Shown: positions 42,662-52,702, counted from the stretch's first letter. The stretch is DNA of 64,000 nucleotides from Planomicrobium sp. CPCC 101110 (GCF_007859395.1 NZ_VOHD01000003.1:273561-337560), one strand, 5' to 3'. The notes: generated by a model not told the origin, from the sequence alone. Made by a program: numbers and translations.

Positions 42662-44362
42662 ATGGACCGGATCAGAGAACGCCTGTCCTTTATATACGGA
42701 AGCGAGGAAAGCGAAAAAGCATACACGCGCATCCTTGCGTCGATGGAGAAGACGAAAGCGAAAGCGCTGCGCCCGCGGAAGCAAGCATGGGACGAAAAAG
42801 ATGTCGTCCTGATCACGTACGGCGACCAATTCCAGGAAGAAGGCACGCCGACGCTCCAGACCTTGAAGAAGATGTACGACCGCTATTTGGCGGACAAGTT
42901 CGGTATCGTCCACATCCTGCCGTTTTATCCCTATTCCTCGGATGACGGATTCTCGGTCATCGACTATAGGAAGGTGGATCCGGCCATGGGCGGCTGGAGC
43001 GATATCCAGGAGCTGTCGGAGTCCGCGAGCATTATGTTCGATGATGTCTGCAACCACATTTCCGCAAGAAGCGAGTGGTTCCAGGAATACTTGAACAACA
43101 ACCCGAAATACGCCGGATTTTTTGTCGAAGCGGACCCGGCGGCAGACTTGAGCGGAGTGACGCGTCCCCGGGCGCTGCCCCTCCTGACGCCATTCCGTTT
43201 GGCGAACGGCGAGGAAAAGCACTTCTGGACGACGTTCAGCGCCGACCAGATCGACTTGAACTTCGCAAATCCCGACGTCTTGGCGGAAATGGTCGATGTC
43301 CTGCTGTTTTATATCGAGCAGGGGGCGGAATACATACGGCTCGATGCCATCGGCTTTATGTGGAAAGAAATTGGCACCACATGCATCCACCATGAAAAGA
43401 CGCACGAAATCGTCAAGCTGTTCCGCGATATCGTGGACAGCGTGGCAAAAGGGACGGTGCTCATCACCGAAACGAATGTGCCACATAAGGACAATGTGTC
43501 CTATTTCGGGAATGGCCGCGACGAAGCGCATATGGTCTATCAGTTCCCGCTGCCGCCGCTCGTCCTGTATTCCATCCATAACGGCAATACGCGTGCTTTG
43601 ACGGAATGGGCGAAAGGCTTGCCAGAAACCAATCCGGATACGACGTTCTACAATTTCCTCGCTTCCCATGACGGCATCGGCGTTAATCCGATCCGGGGCA
43701 TCATCCCGGAAAAGGAAATCGTCGGCATGGTGGAAGCATTGAAGGAAGAAGGCGCGCTCGTCAATTACAAAAAGACCGGGACGGGCGAAGACATCCCGTA
43801 TGAGATCAACGTGACGTACTTTGACGCCCTGAACAAACGGGGCGACAGCGACAGCTTGTGCATCAAGCGCTTTTTGGCGGCCCATTCGGTGCTTCTGGCG
43901 CTGCCTGGCGTTCCGGCGGTCTATATCCAAAGCATACTGGGCTCTGTCAACGATTACGAAGGGGTCAGAAAAACCGGCGCGAACCGCTCCATCAACCGCC
44001 AGAAATTCAGGTTCGATGAAATCGGGCGGGAACTTTCAACAGGGGGCACAAGAAGAAACCGGGTGTTTACGGAACTGACGGACATCATCAAGGTTCGGAG
44101 AGCGGAAGCCCTGTTCCATCCGAACGTGCCGATGCAGGTGGAGGATTTCGGGGATGCGGTGTTTGCCTTCTCAAGAACGAACGGCGGCAACGGCTCGCTC
44201 CTGATCCTCAACAACCTGACAAACAGGGAGGCGGCGGTGCCGCTGGGCGGCAGGTTCCTTAATATAATCACACAAGAGGCATTGGAAGTGGAGAATGGCT
44301 TTACGCTCGGCCCGTACCAGTTTTTATGGCTGAAACCAATTCAAGAGGAGGAGAACAAATGA
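42662..44362 (+). CDS. ycjM: GH13_18 glycoside phosphorylase (glucosylglycerate phosphorylase-type, YcjM-like)
   Basis: A 566-residue alpha-amylase-superfamily phosphorylase of the sucrose phosphorylase subfamily. It shows HILPFYPYSSDDGFSVIDY near residue 85-100, DQIDLNFANP near 195, the nucleophile region YIRLDAIGFMWKE near 225, the acid/base ITETNVPH near 265, and ASHDGIG. RPRALPLLTPF near residue 170 is what I expect for glucosylglycerate phosphorylases rather than sucrose phosphorylases. The reaction would be glucosylglycerate plus phosphate to glucose-1-phosphate and glycerate, and the glycerate kinase downstream supports it. The start is ATG 42662 after GAAAGGGGG. E. coli YcjM, with the same neighbours, has this activity as I recall. 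Confidence 0.85.
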   Translation: MDRIRERLSFIYGSEESEKAYTRILASMEKTKAKALRPRKQAWDEKDVVLITYGDQFQEEGTPTLQTLKKMYDRYLADKFGIVHILPFYPYSSDDGFSVIDYRKVDPAMGGWSDIQELSESASIMFDDVCNHISARSEWFQEYLNNNPKYAGFFVEADPAADLSGVTRPRALPLLTPFRLANGEEKHFWTTFSADQIDLNFANPDVLAEMVDVLLFYIEQGAEYIRLDAIGFMWKEIGTTCIHHEKTHEIVKLFRDIVDSVAKGTVLITETNVPHKDNVSYFGNGRDEAHMVYQFPLPPLVLYSIHNGNTRALTEWAKGLPETNPDTTFYNFLASHDGIGVNPIRGIIPEKEIVGMVEALKEEGALVNYKKTGTGEDIPYEINVTYFDALNKRGDSDSLCIKRFLAAHSVLLALPGVPAVYIQSILGSVNDYEGVRKTGANRSINRQKFRFDEIGRELSTGGTRRNRVFTELTDIIKVRRAEALFHPNVPMQVEDFGDAVFAFSRTNGGNGSLLILNNLTNREAAVPLGGRFLNIITQEALEVENGFTLGPYQFLWLKPIQEEENK

Positions 44363-45651
44363 TCAAAAAAACGTTCGGTTTATTCGGAGTCCTGGGATTG
44401 TCGGCAACGCTCGCGGCTTGCGGCGGCGGAGGGGAAACAAGTGAGGACGGCTCGGTATCGATCGAATTCATGCACTCGCAGGTGGAGCAGGACCGCATAA
44501 CGGTCATCAATGACATCATCGAGAAATTTGAAGCGGCGAACCCGGACATCCAAGTGGAGCCGGTGCCGGTCGAAGAAGATGCCTACAACACGAAAATCGT
44601 GACGCTGGCGAGCGCCGGTGAACTGCCGGAAGTGATTGAAGTCGGACAGGATTACGCGCGGGTCATGGACAAAGACCAATTGATCGACAAAGAAGCGGTG
44701 CAGACCGTCATCGATGGAGTCGGCGCCGATAACTTCTATGAAGGCGCCCTGAAACTGCTTGGCACGGAAGATGGCAGCGGCTATACCGGCATGCCGATCC
44801 ATGGATGGGTCCAGGGCATCTGGTACGACAAGGAAAAGCTTGAAGCGGAAGGATTCGCCGAGCCGGAATCATGGGACGATGTCCTTGAAGTGGCCAAAGC
44901 CTTCACGGAAGGCAAAAACTATGGAATCGCCATTCCGACGGTCGAAGGCGGATTTTCCGAGCAGGCCTTCTCCCAGTTCGCCCTTTCCAACAACGCGAAC
45001 GTCTTGGATGCGCAAGGCGAGCTGACGCTGAACACACCGGAAATGCAGGAAGCGCTGCAGTTCTATAAAGACTTGTCGCAGTACACCATGCCGGGTTCGA
45101 ATGACGTAACGGAAGTGAACGATGCGTTCATGAACGGCACAGTTCCGATGGCCATCTATTCCACATACATTCTTCCGGGCGTTTTTGAACAAGGCAATGC
45201 GGAAAACATCGGCTTTGCGATTCCGGCCAACAAAACCCAGGCAGTCTACGGCACGGCCTCCGCTCTGACGATTGCAGCGGGCTTGGAAGATGCGCAAAAA
45301 GAAGCGGCCCAGAAATTCGTGACGTTCATGGCGGAGCCGGAAAACATGACGGATTGGGTCTTGATGTCCCCGGGCGGCGCCCAGCCGGTCAGCAATCTGG
45401 TTACGGAGAGCGAAGCGTACAAGTCCAACGAAGTGGTGCAGGCGTTCGGCGACCTTTCCACTGAAATCGCCAATTCGTTCAATGAAATCCAGGTGTTCGG
45501 GCTTGTGGACGGCAAGAACTTCCTGAAGATGGGCGACATCTCAAGTTCAGGGGAAATCCCTAAAATGATCAACGGCGTAACCGTCGGCGAACAGGATGTC
45601 GAAGAAGCCCTCACGACAGCGGAAAGCAACATCCAAAAAGTTCTTCAATAA
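44359..45651 (+). CDS. ycjN: Sugar ABC transporter substrate-binding lipoprotein (YcjN-like)
   Basis: A 430-residue extracellular binding protein. It has a lipoprotein signal peptide with the lipobox LAAC (Cys21), a short Gly linker and a family-1 solute-binding fold (IEFMHSQVEQDR, then VTLASAGELPEVIEVG and GMPIHGWVQGIWYDKEKLEAEG). The length equals E. coli YcjN. It delivers the glycoside to the two permeases. The ATG overlaps the previous stop (ATGA) and follows AGAGGAGGAG. Confidence 0.88.
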   Translation: MIKKTFGLFGVLGLSATLAACGGGGETSEDGSVSIEFMHSQVEQDRITVINDIIEKFEAANPDIQVEPVPVEEDAYNTKIVTLASAGELPEVIEVGQDYARVMDKDQLIDKEAVQTVIDGVGADNFYEGALKLLGTEDGSGYTGMPIHGWVQGIWYDKEKLEAEGFAEPESWDDVLEVAKAFTEGKNYGIAIPTVEGGFSEQAFSQFALSNNANVLDAQGELTLNTPEMQEALQFYKDLSQYTMPGSNDVTEVNDAFMNGTVPMAIYSTYILPGVFEQGNAENIGFAIPANKTQAVYGTASALTIAAGLEDAQKEAAQKFVTFMAEPENMTDWVLMSPGGAQPVSNLVTESEAYKSNEVVQAFGDLSTEIANSFNEIQVFGLVDGKNFLKMGDISSSGEIPKMINGVTVGEQDVEEALTTAESNIQKVLQ

Positions 45652-45673
45652 GTTGTTCTATACAGCTAAACCA

Positions 45674-45696
45674 GGGGATGCCATTCGGACATCCCC
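45674..45696 (+). promoter_or_regulatory. Intergenic hairpin after the binding-protein gene
   Basis: GGGGATG / CATCCCC with inner CC/GG pairing, followed by a T-rich stretch. It probably protects the upstream mRNA or partly terminates transcription so that the binding protein is made in excess. Confidence 0.55.
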
Positions 45697-45750
45697 TTAT
45701 TCTTTCAAATAAGGTGCGTTTTTGACGGCACCGGATATTAGGGGGAGACC

Positions 45751-46632
45751 ATGAAGAAGAAAGCCAGGAAAAAAACCGACAACAAGCTAGCGGCCGTTTT
45801 GCTTTTCCCGAGCATCGCATTGATCTTGCTGCTTGTCGCGTATCCGATGGTTTCGAATTTCCAGATCAGTTTTTTCGAGCAGTCGATCAACCCGAACATA
45901 GACCCGACGTTTATCGGCTTTGAAAATTACACGGCTATCCTGACGGACGCCGAGTTTTTGAAAAGCCTCGGCATTACTTTCCTTTATACTTTTCTGACGG
46001 TGGTCGGCAGCACGATAGTGGGCCTCGCCGTCGCGATTTTCTTCAACCGGCCATTCATGTTCCGGAAAATCTCGCGCGCCCTTATCATCGCCTCTTATGT
46101 GGCGCCGACGATTTCGCTCGTGTTCGCCTGGAAGTATATGTTCAACAACAACTACGGCATCATCAATTATTTGACTGTGGATGTGCTTCATCTCTTCGAC
46201 CAGGCGCCGCTTTGGTTCGACCGGCCGACAAGCAGCTTCATCCTTGTCGTCTTGTTTGCGATCTGGCGCTATTTCCCGTATGCGTTCATTTCGTTCCTAG
46301 CGATTTTGCAGACGATCGACAATACGCTGTACGAAGCGGCTGAGATCGACGGCGCTTCGGCTTGGCAGAAGTTCAAAGTGGTGACGCTGCCGGCGATCAT
46401 GCCGGTCCTGATCATTGTCGCGACGCTGCGCGCGATTTGGCAGTTCTATACGTTCGAGGATGTCTTCCTGCTGACGAACCAAGTCAACACGCTCGGGATT
46501 TACCTGTACCAGACGGCGTTTGCCTTCAACGACCTTGGCAAGGCTGCGTCCATTTCGGTGATCCTGTTCCTCATTTTGTTTGCGGTAATTTTGATTACGA
46601 GAAAGCGGGTGAATGCAAATGGCAATGGCTAG
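45751..46632 (+). CDS. ycjO: Sugar ABC transporter permease, MalF-type (YcjO-like)
   Basis: A 293-residue membrane protein with six predicted helices. The EAA loop that contacts the ATPase is AAEIDGASAWQKFKVVTLPAI, split around residues 196-216. The length equals E. coli YcjO. It forms the heterodimeric channel with the next permease. Its end overlaps the next gene's start by 20 bases. Confidence 0.9.
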   Translation: MKKKARKKTDNKLAAVLLFPSIALILLLVAYPMVSNFQISFFEQSINPNIDPTFIGFENYTAILTDAEFLKSLGITFLYTFLTVVGSTIVGLAVAIFFNRPFMFRKISRALIIASYVAPTISLVFAWKYMFNNNYGIINYLTVDVLHLFDQAPLWFDRPTSSFILVVLFAIWRYFPYAFISFLAILQTIDNTLYEAAEIDGASAWQKFKVVTLPAIMPVLIIVATLRAIWQFYTFEDVFLLTNQVNTLGIYLYQTAFAFNDLGKAASISVILFLILFAVILITRKRVNANGNG

Positions 46633-47473
46633 CAGCAAGAAAGACCGTACGACGAGAAAAATCCTTTTCTATATCGGGCTCGCATTCGTTCTGGCCGGCT
46701 CGCTGTTCCCATTCTTCATCATGTTCATGACAAGCGTGAAAAGCACGTCGGAAGCCATCGCGCAGACGCCGACGCTGCTTCCGAAAATCTGGACCATTGA
46801 TCATTATGCGGACATCTTCAATCCGGAATTGTTCCCTTACGTTACGTATTTCATCAACAGCATGGTCGTGTCGCTGATTGTCGCGGTCATTTCGGTCGCC
46901 TTTTCGATTTTCGGCGCCTATGCCATGTCGAAGCTGAAGTTTTTCGGGCGCACGACCATCAATTCCAGTTTCTATGTCGTCTATATGTTTTCGGGGCTCC
47001 TGCTGATTGTCCCGCTGTTCAAGATCATCTCGAGCCTCGGCTTGTACAACACGAAAACGGCGCTGACGATTGCGCTGATCGTCCAGACGCTGCCGGCGGC
47101 TATATTCATGCTGAAAAGCTATTTTGACACCATTCCCGCCGACATCGAGGAAGCCGCGATGATCGATGGCTTGAACCGGGTGCAGATCATTTTCTACATC
47201 ATCATGCCGCTGTCGATTTCCGGGATCATTTCCGTGTTTGTCTATGCGTTCATGATCGCTTGGAACGATTTCCTGTTTGCGTCGGTGTTCTTATCAAGTT
47301 CCGAGAACTTCACCTTGCCGATCGGCTTGAACGCCTTGTTCAGCACGCCGGATTATGTGTGGGGACGCATGATGGCCGCGTCGATCGTTACGGCATTGCC
47401 GGTCATCATCATGTACGGCATCTCCGAGCGCTTTATCAAAGGCGGCGCGGTCGAAGGCGGAGTAAAAGGCTAA
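46613..47473 (+). CDS. ycjP: Sugar ABC transporter permease, MalG-type (YcjP-like)
   Basis: A 286-residue membrane protein with six predicted helices and the EAA loop EEAAMIDGLNRVQIIFYIIM near residue 180-200. It pairs with the upstream permease. No ABC ATPase gene lies in the operon, so a shared ATPase of the MsmX type encoded elsewhere is probably used, as is usual for Bacillales sugar importers. Confidence 0.9.
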   Translation: MQMAMASSKKDRTTRKILFYIGLAFVLAGSLFPFFIMFMTSVKSTSEAIAQTPTLLPKIWTIDHYADIFNPELFPYVTYFINSMVVSLIVAVISVAFSIFGAYAMSKLKFFGRTTINSSFYVVYMFSGLLLIVPLFKIISSLGLYNTKTALTIALIVQTLPAAIFMLKSYFDTIPADIEEAAMIDGLNRVQIIFYIIMPLSISGIISVFVYAFMIAWNDFLFASVFLSSSENFTLPIGLNALFSTPDYVWGRMMAASIVTALPVIIMYGISERFIKGGAVEGGVKG

Positions 47474-47498
47474 ACCAAAAAAGGAGCGTTTGTTTTCA

Positions 47499-48590
47499 AT
47501 GAAAAAGTTAGTGGCAGTCAAACCGAGAGTGGCAGCATTGATCGAATACGAAGAACGTCCGATCCAGCCATGGGAAGTGAAGATCGCGGTGAAAGAAGCC
47601 TCACCGAAGCACGGCACCGAAGTGGCGGATTTCCGGGGGCAGACCCCGTTTATCGAAGAGGAATTCTCGGAGGAGTGGCGCATGTTCATGCCGCGGAAGG
47701 AAGGAGCCAAAGGCCTTGTCTTCGGCGAGATGCCGCTTGGCAACATGATCGTCGGGAAAATCGTCGAAGTGGGCGATGAAGTGGCCGACTATGAAATCGG
47801 GGATATGGTCTGCACCTACGGGCCGGTCATGGAAACGGTCATCGTCGACGGCGTCGACAACCACCGCCTCCGCAAAATGCCGGAAGGCGCAAAATGGCAG
47901 AACGCGGTCTGTTACGACCCCGCACAATTCGCATTATCCGGCGTCCGGGACGCCAATGTCCGTGCCGGAGACTATGCAGTGATTGTAGGGCTTGGCGCCA
48001 TCGGGCAGATCGCTGTCCAATTGGCAAAAAAAGCGGGGGCGAGCATCGTCATTGCCGTTGACCCGATCGCCCACCGGCGAAAAGTCGCGCTTCGCAACGG
48101 AGCGGACCACGCGCTCGACCCGACTGCGGTTGACGTCGGGTTCGAAATCAAAAAACTGACGAACAAAGTCGGGGCAGACGCCATCATCGAAACGAGCGGC
48201 AACGCGGCGGCCCTCCAAGGATCCCTGAAAGGCATCGCTTACGGCGGCACCATTTCCTATGTCGCTTTCGGAAAATCGTTTCCGGAAGGCCTGAACTTCG
48301 GGCGCGAAGCACATTTCAACAACGCGAAAATCGTCTTTTCCCGCGCGGCAAGCGAACCGAATCCGGATTATCCGCGGTGGAACCGCAAGCGGATCGAAGA
48401 CACGTGCTGGGAACTGTTGATGAACGGCTATATCAACTGCGAAGACATTATCGACCCGATTGTTCCTTTCCAGGACAGCGCGGACGCATACGTGAAATAT
48501 GTCGACCAAAATCCGGAATTGAGCATCAAGATGGGCGTGGAGCTGGAAAAAGGCTCTGTCCATCATCCGAAAACTGTACCCGAAGCTTGA
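47499..48590 (+). CDS. ycjQ: Medium-chain dehydrogenase (YcjQ-like, 3-keto-guloside dehydrogenase type)
   Basis: A 363-residue MDR-family dehydrogenase with a Rossmann motif GLGAIGQIAVQLAKKAG near residue 165 and a catalytic-domain start that lacks the usual Cys-rich structural zinc site. The position between permeases and a TIM-barrel isomerase matches E. coli ycjQ, which was characterised as a D-guloside 3-dehydrogenase partner in converting gulosides to glucosides. AAGGAG lies 12 bases before ATG 47499; a TTG at 47490 is the alternative start. Substrate is inferred from synteny. Confidence 0.75.
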   Translation: MKKLVAVKPRVAALIEYEERPIQPWEVKIAVKEASPKHGTEVADFRGQTPFIEEEFSEEWRMFMPRKEGAKGLVFGEMPLGNMIVGKIVEVGDEVADYEIGDMVCTYGPVMETVIVDGVDNHRLRKMPEGAKWQNAVCYDPAQFALSGVRDANVRAGDYAVIVGLGAIGQIAVQLAKKAGASIVIAVDPIAHRRKVALRNGADHALDPTAVDVGFEIKKLTNKVGADAIIETSGNAAALQGSLKGIAYGGTISYVAFGKSFPEGLNFGREAHFNNAKIVFSRAASEPNPDYPRWNRKRIEDTCWELLMNGYINCEDIIDPIVPFQDSADAYVKYVDQNPELSIKMGVELEKGSVHHPKTVPEA

Positions 48591-48608
48591 CCATGAGGAG
48601 GAAAAGGG

Positions 48609-49403
48609 ATGAAACTTGGCACACAAAACCAGCCGTTCTTTCCTGAGAAGATTGGCGAGAAATTCCGCGTCATCAAGGAGATGGGCTTTGACGGATTTGA
48701 GATCGACGGCAAGCTGCTGGTCGACAATCTTGATGAAGTGAAAAGGGCCGTTGAGGAAACCGGCCTTCCGGTCGCCAGCGCATGCGGCGGCTATGACGGC
48801 TGGATCGGCGATTTTAACGAGGAAAAGCGGCTGAACGGCTTGAACGAAATCAAAGAGATTCTCAAAGCGCTGCAGCAGGTCGGCGGAAAAGGCATTGTCG
48901 TACCGGCTGCCTGGGGCCAGTTCTCCTACCGCCTGCCGCCGTTGGAGCCGCCAAGGGATGAAGAAGGGGACCGGGATGCCATCAACCGCTCGCTCGCTTT
49001 TCTGAATGAGGCGGCGGAGGAAACGGGGACGGTCATTTACCTGGAGCCCCTGAACCGCTATGAGGACCATATGATCAATACGGTGGCGGACGCGAGGCGC
49101 TATGTTGAATCGAACGGGTTTGAACGGATCCAGGTTATCGCCGACTTTTACCATATGAACATCGAAGAAGACGATATGGCGGAGACGCTGCACGCCAACC
49201 GCGATGTGATCGGGCATATTCACTTGGCCGACAACCAGCGGTTCCAGCCGGGAAGCGGCTCGCTTGATTTCAAGCGCTTGTTCGAAGGGTTGAAGAAAGA
49301 CGGTTATTCGGGCTATTTGACGCTTGAATGCCGTGTGAAAGGCGAAAACCTGGAGGAGCAGTACAGGGAGTCGGCCGAGTTTTTGAGAAAAGCGCTAGCG
49401 TAG
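48609..49403 (+). CDS. ycjR: Sugar phosphate isomerase/epimerase-family protein (YcjR-like 4-epimerase)
   Basis: A 264-residue TIM-barrel (xylose-isomerase-like AP endonuclease 2 fold) protein. Metal-ligand segments are YLEPLNRYE near residue 150, IADFYHMNIEE near 180, HIHLADNQR near 205 and LTLECRV near 240. In E. coli the counterpart is a 3-keto-glucoside 4-epimerase. GAGGAGG precedes the ATG, and it is separated from its neighbours by 18 bases on each side. The biochemical role is taken from synteny. Confidence 0.78.
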   Translation: MKLGTQNQPFFPEKIGEKFRVIKEMGFDGFEIDGKLLVDNLDEVKRAVEETGLPVASACGGYDGWIGDFNEEKRLNGLNEIKEILKALQQVGGKGIVVPAAWGQFSYRLPPLEPPRDEEGDRDAINRSLAFLNEAAEETGTVIYLEPLNRYEDHMINTVADARRYVESNGFERIQVIADFYHMNIEEDDMAETLHANRDVIGHIHLADNQRFQPGSGSLDFKRLFEGLKKDGYSGYLTLECRVKGENLEEQYRESAEFLRKALA

Positions 49404-49421
49404 GCTAAAGGAGAATGCCCG

Positions 49422-50459
49422 TTGGAAAAGAAAAAAGCAGTGATCATCGGCGGGGGGAACATCGCGGAAGCGGTCCATGTCCCGCATTACCGGGAACAGA
49501 AAGCGATTGAAGTCGTGGCGGTGTTAGGGAGAAACGCGGAACGTGTGCAGGCGTTTGCGGAACGGAACGCCATCCCCCGGTTCTATACCGATGCGGATGA
49601 GATGTATGCGGTGGAAAATCCTGATATTGCCAGCGTCTGCACGCCGAACAGCTTCCATTATGCGGCCGTCATGAAAGCGCTGGAAAATGGCTGCCATGTG
49701 CTTTGCGAAAAGCCGCCGGCGATTTCCGCGGACGAAGCGTGGAAGATGCACCAAGCGGCCAAAGCGCGCAGCCTGGTGCTTGCCTATAATTTTCATAACC
49801 GCTTTGCGGAAGATGTGAAAATCATCCGGGAAAAAGCGGCGGCCGGATTGCTTGGCGACATCTACGTCACGAAAGTCCAGGCGCTGCGCCGGAGCGGCAT
49901 CCCGGGCTGGGGGTATTTCACCAATAAGGAATTGCAGGGCGGCGGTCCGCTGATCGACATCGGCGTCCATATGCTTGATGCCGCCATGTATGTGCTCGGT
50001 TTTCCCGCGGTCAAAAGGGTCACGGCCAAGCAGTTCCAGAAAATCGGCACCCAAAAATCCAGCGGCTCCTTCGGTGAATGGGATCCCCAAAAATACGAAG
50101 TGGAGGATTCGCTTTTCGGTTTCATCGAGCTTGAAGGGGGCGGCTTGCTTCAGATTGAAACTTCATTCGCGCTCCACATCAAGGAAGACTCCATCATGAA
50201 TGCCGCATTTATGGGGGACCAGGCAGGCGCCACGCTATTTCCGGCCCATATCCATACGGACAGGGACGGGAAGCTGGTCACCCTCTACCAAAAAAACCAA
50301 GCTGATCCGGAGTGCCAGCGCAAAAGCATGGCAGCGTTCATCGACAACTGTTTGGGCAAGGAAGCCATGATCGCGGACGGCGAACAGGGATTTCTCATCC
50401 AGCAGATCGTCGAGGCGCTGTACAGGTCAGCTGAAAAGGGTGAAAGCGTATCGCTATGA
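49422..50459 (+). CDS. ycjS: Gfo/Idh/MocA oxidoreductase (YcjS-like, D-glucoside 3-dehydrogenase type)
   Basis: A 345-residue NAD(P)-dependent oxidoreductase. It shows the N-terminal GGGNIAEAVHVPHY Rossmann motif, CTPNSFHY near 70, the CEKPP (EKP) motif near 90 and the active-site IDIGVHMLDAAMYVLG helix near 177. E. coli YcjS oxidises glucosides at C3. Translation starts at TTG after AAAGGAGA. It overlaps the GH65 gene by four bases. Together with the Q- and R-like genes it would interconvert 3-keto-glycosides. Confidence 0.8.
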   Translation: MEKKKAVIIGGGNIAEAVHVPHYREQKAIEVVAVLGRNAERVQAFAERNAIPRFYTDADEMYAVENPDIASVCTPNSFHYAAVMKALENGCHVLCEKPPAISADEAWKMHQAAKARSLVLAYNFHNRFAEDVKIIREKAAAGLLGDIYVTKVQALRRSGIPGWGYFTNKELQGGGPLIDIGVHMLDAAMYVLGFPAVKRVTAKQFQKIGTQKSSGSFGEWDPQKYEVEDSLFGFIELEGGGLLQIETSFALHIKEDSIMNAAFMGDQAGATLFPAHIHTDRDGKLVTLYQKNQADPECQRKSMAAFIDNCLGKEAMIADGEQGFLIQQIVEALYRSAEKGESVSL

Positions 50460-52702
50460 CAGGAAAACGAACACTGGCCGAAACGGAATTCGATGTGCAG
50501 TACATGAAAAAGTATGGCAGCCTGATGGCGCAGGGAAACGGCTACTTGGGCATGCGCGCAGCGAACGAGGAAGCATACACCGAGCAGACGCGCGGCCTGT
50601 ATATTGCGGGCATCTACAACAAGGCCGGAGCGGGCGAGGCATCCGATCTTGTCAACTTGCCGGATCTGGCAGGCATGCGCATCAAGATCGACGGAACCGT
50701 CTTTTCGCTTCTGGACGGGGAAATCTGCTATTACCGCCGGCAGCTGGATTTGTCGGGCGGGGAACTGCGCCGGCAGATCCTCTGGAAAAACAGGGAAGGT
50801 GCGAGATTCCACCTGCTGTTCCAGCGCTTTGTTTCGAAAGCCGACCTGCATGTGCTCGCCTCCAAAGTCACCATCACGAGCCTCGACAAAGACGCGGAAG
50901 TGGAAGTGGCCAGCGGCATCGACGCCCAGCAGACCAATTTCGGCCGGCAGCACCTGGCCGAAAGGGCGGTCCGGGTATTTGATGAAGAAGTGATGATGGG
51001 CAGCTATGAAACGGGCGAATCAGGGCACAGAATCGCCGCAGCCGCCATTTTCCGCTGCGATAAAAGGGCTGTCCGCAGTTTCACCGCCAAAAACCGGCAG
51101 CTGCTGCAGACGGTGAAACTGAAGATCGAAGACGGGAAACCATATGAGTTTGAAAAGATTTCCGCGCTCTATACTTCGCTTGACCGGGACTTGGAAGGAC
51201 AGGAACCGGAAGAGGCGTGCGTCCTGAAGGGGCGGGAAGCCGCGAAAGCCGGCTACAAGGCCTTGTTCGCGGCGTCAAGCGCCGAATGGCAGGCGTTTTG
51301 GCAGCGGAAGCAAGTGAAGATCGCTTCAAGGGATCCGTTTGACCAGTTCGCGCTCGACTTCGCGCTTTACCACCTGGAAATCATGGCGCCATCGCACGAT
51401 GAGCGCTTCAGCGTCGGTGCGAAAGGGCTGACGGGGGAAGGGTATAAAGGCCATGTGTTCTGGGATTCCGAGATTTTCATCTTGCCGTTCCATTTGTTCA
51501 CCGAACCCGAAACGGCCCGGAAACTGCTGCGCTACCGGTATCTGAAGCTAGAAGGCGCAAAAGGCAAGGCGGCCCAAAACGGTTATGAGGGGGCGTTGTT
51601 CCCGTGGGAAAGCGCGTTTTCCGGACGGGAAGAGACGCCGGAGTTCGCGGCCATCAACATCCGGACGGGGGAACGCCAGCGGGTCGCGTCGCCCCTTGCC
51701 GAGCACCACATCGCAGCGGACATCGCCTATGCCACGGTCCAGTATTACGAAGCGACAACAGATGAAGCGTTCATGAAGAAAGAGGGCTTGGCGCTTTTGA
51801 AGGAAACCGCCCGGTTCTGGATAAGCCGGGCAACGGATGAAGGCGGCCGGCTGTCGCTGAAAGATGTCATCGGGCCGGATGAGTACACGGAGCACGTGGA
51901 CAACAATGCGTTCACCAATCATATGGCGCACTACAACGTCAAACAGGCGCTCAGGTTCATGGCTCAGTTCGGAGAGGAAGAGGAAGCGTTCAAGCGGCGG
52001 GCCGAGGATTTTTTGGACCGGCTGTATTTGCCGGAAGCGGACCGGGAGGGGCTGATTCCACAGGATGACACCTTTTTGTCGCTGCCGGAAATCGACCTTG
52101 CAAAATACAAGGAGCATCAGGGCAGCCAAGGGATTCTGCTCGATTATTCACGAAAAGAAGTGAACGATATGCAGATCCTCAAGCAGGCGGATGTTGTCAT
52201 GCTTCTGTATTTGTTCCCGGATCTGGTCCCGCCGGAAACGGCGCTCCGGAACCTGGAGTATTACGAATACCGCACGATCCACGATTCGTCGCTGAGCAAA
52301 GCCATCCACGCGATTGTGGCAGTCCGGTGCGGCCAGGCGGAGTCCGCTTACCGCTTTTTTCAGGAAGCGTGCGAAATCGACTTGGGACCGGACCCGAATT
52401 CGTCGGATGAAGGCCTCCACAGCGCTGCGCTCGGCGCCCTGTGGCTCGTCACCGTCTTCGGCTTCGCCAATATCAGGGCTGGCGGCGGCGTGTTGAGCCT
52501 TGCGCCGAAGCTTCCGGAGCAGTGGACGGAACTCGCTTTCCCCCTTGTATACCGGGGCCGGCGGCTGGAACTTGTGTTGTCGCATGAAAAGCTCAGCTTC
52601 ACGAAGCTTTCCGGCCCGAGCATGCGCATCTCGGTTTCAGGGGAAGAATTCCTGTTGGAAGACCGCTTGGAAATAACGACTGTTCAGTTGGAAGGGAAGT
52701 AG
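50456..52702 (+). CDS. ycjT: GH65 glycoside phosphorylase (kojibiose/maltose phosphorylase family, YcjT-like)
   Basis: A 748-residue inverting phosphorylase that splits an alpha-glucosyl disaccharide with phosphate to give beta-glucose-1-phosphate. Family marks are QGNGYLGMRAANEE near residue 22, the GYKGHVFWDSEIFILPFH stretch near 333, the general-acid loop DVIGPDEYTEHVDNNAFTN near 475 and KQADVVMLLYLFPD near 578. Length and position agree with E. coli YcjT, a kojibiose phosphorylase. Beta-phosphoglucomutase follows by four bases, as is usual for GH65 enzymes. The substrate linkage cannot be fixed from the sequence alone. Confidence 0.88.
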   Translation: MTGKRTLAETEFDVQYMKKYGSLMAQGNGYLGMRAANEEAYTEQTRGLYIAGIYNKAGAGEASDLVNLPDLAGMRIKIDGTVFSLLDGEICYYRRQLDLSGGELRRQILWKNREGARFHLLFQRFVSKADLHVLASKVTITSLDKDAEVEVASGIDAQQTNFGRQHLAERAVRVFDEEVMMGSYETGESGHRIAAAAIFRCDKRAVRSFTAKNRQLLQTVKLKIEDGKPYEFEKISALYTSLDRDLEGQEPEEACVLKGREAAKAGYKALFAASSAEWQAFWQRKQVKIASRDPFDQFALDFALYHLEIMAPSHDERFSVGAKGLTGEGYKGHVFWDSEIFILPFHLFTEPETARKLLRYRYLKLEGAKGKAAQNGYEGALFPWESAFSGREETPEFAAINIRTGERQRVASPLAEHHIAADIAYATVQYYEATTDEAFMKKEGLALLKETARFWISRATDEGGRLSLKDVIGPDEYTEHVDNNAFTNHMAHYNVKQALRFMAQFGEEEEAFKRRAEDFLDRLYLPEADREGLIPQDDTFLSLPEIDLAKYKEHQGSQGILLDYSRKEVNDMQILKQADVVMLLYLFPDLVPPETALRNLEYYEYRTIHDSSLSKAIHAIVAVRCGQAESAYRFFQEACEIDLGPDPNSSDEGLHSAALGALWLVTVFGFANIRAGGGVLSLAPKLPEQWTELAFPLVYRGRRLELVLSHEKLSFTKLSGPSMRISVSGEEFLLEDRLEITTVQLEGK

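Noticed and set aside
42644..43930. Minus-strand ORF of 428 aa opposite the GH13 phosphorylase
   Set aside because: Shadow of a gene with intact catalytic motifs; no start signal.
47934..49223. Minus-strand ORF of 429 aa opposite the ycjQ/ycjR-like genes
   Set aside because: Antisense to two operon genes with ribosome sites and family motifs; no supporting features.
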